This document shows, piece by piece, positions 60,765-64,000 of a DNA stretch of 64,000 nucleotides (positions are counted from its first letter, which is position 1; each line of letters opens with the position of its first letter). Both the position numbers and the translations under genes were made by a program. The stretch lies in NCBI RefSeq assembly GCF_900176355.1, contig NZ_FWXI01000002.1, positions 124,001-188,000 on the forward strand, given 5' to 3'. Source of the DNA: Sporomusa malonica. GTDB lineage: Bacteria > Bacillota > Negativicutes > Sporomusales > Sporomusaceae. The notes beneath the pieces are model-generated. The model was not told the DNA's origin, made no database searches, and saw nothing but the letters and a program-made list of their open reading frames with translations.

Positions 60765-61739
60765 GTGAGTGATATTGAATATAACTTTCCTGAAAATACG
60801 AAATTTCTCGTTACTGGGGGGGCCGGTTTTATCGGCTCAAACCTTGTCGAAGCAATACTAAAACTTGGCTTTCAGGTAAGGGTTCTTGATAACTTTTCCA
60901 CAGGAAAAGAAGAAAACATAAAAGAATTTTATCAACATCCTAACTTTGAATTACATAGAGGGGATCTAAGAAGCTTAGACGAGTGTCAGAAAGCTTGCAG
61001 GGGAATGAACTATGTATTGCACCAGGCTGCATTGGGCTCGGTGCCAAGATCGATTGATGATCCTATAACTTCTAATAACGTCAATGTATGTGGTACGTTA
61101 AATATACTGACTGCTGCAAGAGATCAAATGGTAAAGCGATTTGTATTTGCATCATCTTCTTCAGTATATGGGGACGAGCCTAATTTACCTAAAACAGAAG
61201 ATCGAATTGGAAAACCTCTTTCGCCCTATGCTATCACAAAAAGGGCAAAAGAGATGTACGCTAGGAATTTTTATGAGATATACGGGTTACCAACAATAGG
61301 ATTAAGATATTTTAATGTATTCGGTAAAAAGCAAGACTCTACATCTGCTTATGCAGCCGTTATCCCGAAGTTCGTAAAGGCTCTTATCAATAATGAAGCT
61401 CCAATAATCCATGGAGATGGAAGACAATCTAGAGACTTTACTTATATTGAAAATGTCATACAAGCGAATCTAAAGGCTTGTTTGGTAGGAGCAGAAGCCT
61501 TTGGTGAAGTTTTTAATATTGCCTTTGGCGGTAGAGAGTATTTGATAGATTTATATCATAAAATTGCTAGTCTATTAGAGAAGGATATTGAACCTAGTTA
61601 TGGACCTTCTAGAGCCGGGGATGTTAAACATTCTAATGCCGATATCACTAAGGCAAGGAAAATATTAAATTATAATCCCCAGTATGATTTAATTAGCGGG
61701 TTAGAGATGGCAATTGATTGGTATAGAGAGAATATTTAA
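60765..61739 (+). CDS. UDP-N-acetylglucosamine 4-epimerase (TviC/WbpP family)
   Basis: 324 residues of the extended SDR family: FLVTGGAGFIGSNLVEAI (14-31), VLHQAALGSVPRSIDDP (about 84-100, the A-L-G-S-V-P-R-S motif of WbpP), SSSSVYGD (about 125-132) and YAITKRAKEMYARNFYEIYG with Y-x3-K. It interconverts UDP-GlcNAc and UDP-GalNAc or their acids. GTG start 60765, 1 base after the dehydrogenase stop, so the two are co-translated. The 240 bases after it show no gene. Confidence 0.92.
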   Translation: MSDIEYNFPENTKFLVTGGAGFIGSNLVEAILKLGFQVRVLDNFSTGKEENIKEFYQHPNFELHRGDLRSLDECQKACRGMNYVLHQAALGSVPRSIDDPITSNNVNVCGTLNILTAARDQMVKRFVFASSSSVYGDEPNLPKTEDRIGKPLSPYAITKRAKEMYARNFYEIYGLPTIGLRYFNVFGKKQDSTSAYAAVIPKFVKALINNEAPIIHGDGRQSRDFTYIENVIQANLKACLVGAEAFGEVFNIAFGGREYLIDLYHKIASLLEKDIEPSYGPSRAGDVKHSNADITKARKILNYNPQYDLISGLEMAIDWYRENI

Positions 61740-61983
61740 GAAGCAAGTCAGAACTTTGTAATGACCCAACAGCTTAAACATTTTTTAGCTGTAAATTTGA
61801 AAGCATTTTTTAGTATATAAATTTAAAACTAATTCATTCGTGATGATTACTTAAATACGGTATTGGGAAAAAATCACTCAACCAATATTGTGGCAATTCA
61901 TTTGGCTAGTCTAATATTAGGGTGTGGCAGATGAATATTAAAGCGTTATTTAATTGTTGTGTTTTGGGAGGGGGACCATTAAT

Positions 61984-62964
61984 ATGAATAATAAATTGAC
62001 GGTTGTCATGTACCATTACGTTCGTGAACTAAAAAACTCACGCTTCCCGGAGCTGAAAGCTTTGGATGTCAAATTATTTAAGCAACAACTTGATTTTCTG
62101 CAACGAAATTATAATATTATCACAATGAATGATGTAGTGGAATGCATACAGATAGATAAGCAACTACCACCTAAAGCCGTACTATTGACCTTTGATGACG
62201 CTTATCTTGATCATTATCTTTATGTATTTCCTGAATTAGTATCGCGGGGGTTATTTGGAGCATTTTATCCACCTGCTAAAGCAATAACACAGCAGGAAGT
62301 GTTGGACGTAAATAAGATACATCTAATTTTATCTGCTGTGGGTTATAATAATACTCACGTTTTAGTTAAATATTTGCTGCAATTTTTAAAGAATTTTCAG
62401 TCCGACTGGAGTCTACAAGATGCTGAGTATTACTATGAAAAAATAGCTATCGCCAATCGGTTTGATACAGCCAATACTGTTTTTGTAAAGCGCTTATTGC
62501 AAGTTGAGCTTCCTTTGGAACTACGTAAAATAGCGGCTAATCAATTGCTACAAGAACATCTTGGTATATCCGAGGCAACGATTAGCCGTGAACTCTATAT
62601 GACGATTGATCAGATAAAGCTTTTATCCCGATATGGCATGCATGTTGGATCTCACGGATATGATCACTTTTGGTTGGATAGACTGTCCGAACAAGAACTG
62701 ACCTTTGAGATTGACATGTCATTAGATTTTTTAAATACCGTTAATGGAACAACAGTGGATTGGACTATGTGTTATCCTTATGGCGGGTATAATGAAACTA
62801 CTAAGAAATTGCTTGAATCACGTAATTGCCAATTGGCTGTAACCACGAAGGTTGATGTTGCCCGGGTTACGTATGATAGTAGATTTGATATCCCGAGACT
62901 TGATACTAATGATCTCCCAACAGCATCAAATGCGGAACCAAATAAGTGGTACATCAATGGATAG
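61984..62964 (+). CDS. Polysaccharide deacetylase (NodB domain)
   Basis: 326 residues: VVMYHYVRELK (7-17), the catalytic LTFDDAYLDHY (68-78; D71 base, D72 metal), HVGSHGYDHFWLDRL (about 221-235) for the H-x3-H metal site, and CYPYGGYNETTKK (about 262-274). No signal peptide is seen, so it may act in the cytoplasm on a precursor. It would deacetylate an N- or O-acetylated sugar. ATG 61984 follows GGGAGGGGGACC; a frame extension to 61954 is less likely. Confidence 0.88.
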   Translation: MNNKLTVVMYHYVRELKNSRFPELKALDVKLFKQQLDFLQRNYNIITMNDVVECIQIDKQLPPKAVLLTFDDAYLDHYLYVFPELVSRGLFGAFYPPAKAITQQEVLDVNKIHLILSAVGYNNTHVLVKYLLQFLKNFQSDWSLQDAEYYYEKIAIANRFDTANTVFVKRLLQVELPLELRKIAANQLLQEHLGISEATISRELYMTIDQIKLLSRYGMHVGSHGYDHFWLDRLSEQELTFEIDMSLDFLNTVNGTTVDWTMCYPYGGYNETTKKLLESRNCQLAVTTKVDVARVTYDSRFDIPRLDTNDLPTASNAEPNKWYING

Positions 62965-62993
62965 TCACCGGAGGTTATAGAGGGAGGTAAAAC

Positions 62994-64000
62994 ATGGAAG
63001 CAATAAAAATTTATTGGGCTAGGACGAACCAGATATGTGATGTTCAGCGATTCATCGACACATACTGGCGTAAGGGGCATATACTTTCACGCGATGCGGA
63101 GCTATTGAAATGGCAGTATCCTTTCCTAGAAGACAATTCTCTTATGTCAATTGTTCTTGCCGAGATTAACGGGGAAATTGCTGGTTTGCTAGGGGTGATT
63201 CCCTGTAAATTTAATACCGGGGATATCGTCGTTCAAGGAGGCATCCTCGCGCTATGGCTAGTGAGGTCGGAGTTTAGAAATCAATCAGTTGGTCGGAGTA
63301 TGCTCGATTGGGTACAAGGAGAAGGCGTCAAATTTATTGGAGTAGAAGGCTATAATGAGCGTACTGTTGGAATTTACAAAAGGCTACAGAGCTATATTGC
63401 TCCTACCTTACCGCGCCTTATAGGTGTAATTGACGGTAAAGCATGTCAAGAATTTTTGGAGAGGAACTCTAGCTTTCAGTCACACGTTGTCATTTCTAAA
63501 ATTATTAATAGACAGTCGTCTTATGATGTTTCTGGCTATAAGAGCATAAATTGGGAATGTGGTCTCTCAGAAAAATGGGATTCATTTATTAAATTGCAAA
63601 ATATTAAGGGACCTATTAGAGATTCGGCTTTTATTCAATGGCGATATATCAATCACCCTAAGTATAAATATGAAGTTCGATGTGTTTGCGATGAGGATAA
63701 CAATATTCATGGAATAGTGGTATGGAGAATAATTTCTATAAAAGATAGCAGTGATACTATTTTTCGGATTACCGAATTTTTATGGGATGATGCTGTAGCG
63801 GGGCGCTTTCTGGCGGATTTTACCATAAACGATGCATTTCAATCAGACGTATTGTTTGCAGATTTTTATAATCTTACAGGATGTAAGGCAGAACCGTTTA
63901 TTGAACGTGGATTTTTCGTGGATAAAGAAGTACTATTCCCGAAATATTTCTCGCCGTTAGATTTTACGCAACGTACAATTCCAAGTGCATTCTCTCTAAT
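62994..64000 (+). CDS. GNAT-fold acetyltransferase-like protein (cut by window end)
   Basis: 335 codons are visible and the frame is open at the window end. The first part looks like a GNAT domain: ILAEINGEIAGLLG-type strand (about 56-68; read IVLAEINGEIAGLLGVI), GGILALWLVRSEFRNQSVGR then SMLDWVQGEGVKFIGVEGYN (about 83-122), where the R-x-x-S-V-G-R loop binds CoA. The second half (about 180-320) repeats a similar pattern (FIQWRYINHPKYKYEV). ATG 62994 follows AGGGAGGTAAAA. It is 29 bases after the deacetylase, so it likely modifies the same glycan. Confidence 0.72.
   Translation, partial: MEAIKIYWARTNQICDVQRFIDTYWRKGHILSRDAELLKWQYPFLEDNSLMSIVLAEINGEIAGLLGVIPCKFNTGDIVVQGGILALWLVRSEFRNQSVGRSMLDWVQGEGVKFIGVEGYNERTVGIYKRLQSYIAPTLPRLIGVIDGKACQEFLERNSSFQSHVVISKIINRQSSYDVSGYKSINWECGLSEKWDSFIKLQNIKGPIRDSAFIQWRYINHPKYKYEVRCVCDEDNNIHGIVVWRIISIKDSSDTIFRITEFLWDDAVAGRFLADFTINDAFQSDVLFADFYNLTGCKAEPFIERGFFVDKEVLFPKYFSPLDFTQRTIPSAFSL

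Noticed and set aside
1..64000. CRISPR arrays, tRNA or rRNA genes, intact insertion sequences
   Set aside because: I saw no regularly spaced repeats, no tRNA-like cloverleaf and no transposase gene in the window.

Overview
The window looks like the chromosome of a diderm Firmicute of the class Negativicutes (Sporomusa/Pelosinus type). The evidence is a clustered outer-membrane gene set (Kdo, lipid A acylation, Lpt export, heptose) next to three porins that start with an S-layer-homology domain, the OmpM type of protein that ties the outer membrane to peptidoglycan in this class. Four or five promoters upstream of envelope genes also fit the Gram-positive sigma-H consensus. Nearly all genes are on the + strand.

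Layout: 1-6.3 kb is an LPS operon (end of kdsD, kdsC, an LpxL-type acyltransferase, lptC, lptA, lptB, one LptF/G permease, a DUF3084 protein). 6.3-11.5 kb holds three OmpM porins, each behind a related leader, with a YqgF-like gene between the first two. 11.5-14.1 kb has an exported protein of unknown function and a short LptD. 14.1-25.7 kb is LPS core and glycan synthesis: split heptose kinase/adenylyltransferase, a heptosyltransferase, a KpsC/KpsS-like protein, glycosyltransferases, and a CDP-3,6-dideoxyhexose cassette (rfbF, rfbG, rfbH, an epimerase, a reductase). 25.7-32.7 kb has a minus-strand membrane protein, then sugar-nucleotide supply genes (manC, phosphomannomutase, galU, pgi) with REP-like palindromes around galU. 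32.7-34.5 kb is a small-protein/LuxR-GAF regulator unit with a decayed second copy. 34.9-64 kb is a Wzx/Wzy-type exopolysaccharide or capsule locus: export protein, Wzz-like co-polymerase, tyrosine kinase, membrane dehydratase, initiating transferase, glycosyltransferases, flippase, polymerase, a full legionaminic-acid-type nonulosonate pathway (legB, legC, ptmE, legH-like, legI, legG, legF) with four interspersed Gfo/Idh/MocA proteins, then UDP-GalNAcA-type genes, a polysaccharide deacetylase and an acetyltransferase cut by the window end.

The most interesting signal is in the three OmpM leaders. Each carries the 20-nt motif TGAGGAAACRTGGAMACTCA and, downstream, a sequence able to pair with the porin's own Shine-Dalgarno region over 10-11 bp. 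The motif reads naturally as a ribosome binding site plus a start codon (GTG, GTG, ATG) for a tiny leader peptide beginning M-D/E-T-H/Q. Translating that peptide would place a ribosome on, or right beside, the anti-Shine-Dalgarno strand. I infer a leader-peptide-controlled translational switch on major outer-membrane porins.

Base composition is mixed in the first 40 kb and visibly AT-rich from about 40.2 to 51 kb, and again in parts of 55-62 kb, which suggests that the variable glycan genes were acquired by transfer. Fragments of duplicated genes (a LuxR start, part of a CapD-like gene) and an unexplained GC-richer scar at 43.0 kb fit a recombining locus. All calls come from reading the sequence; no database search was made.
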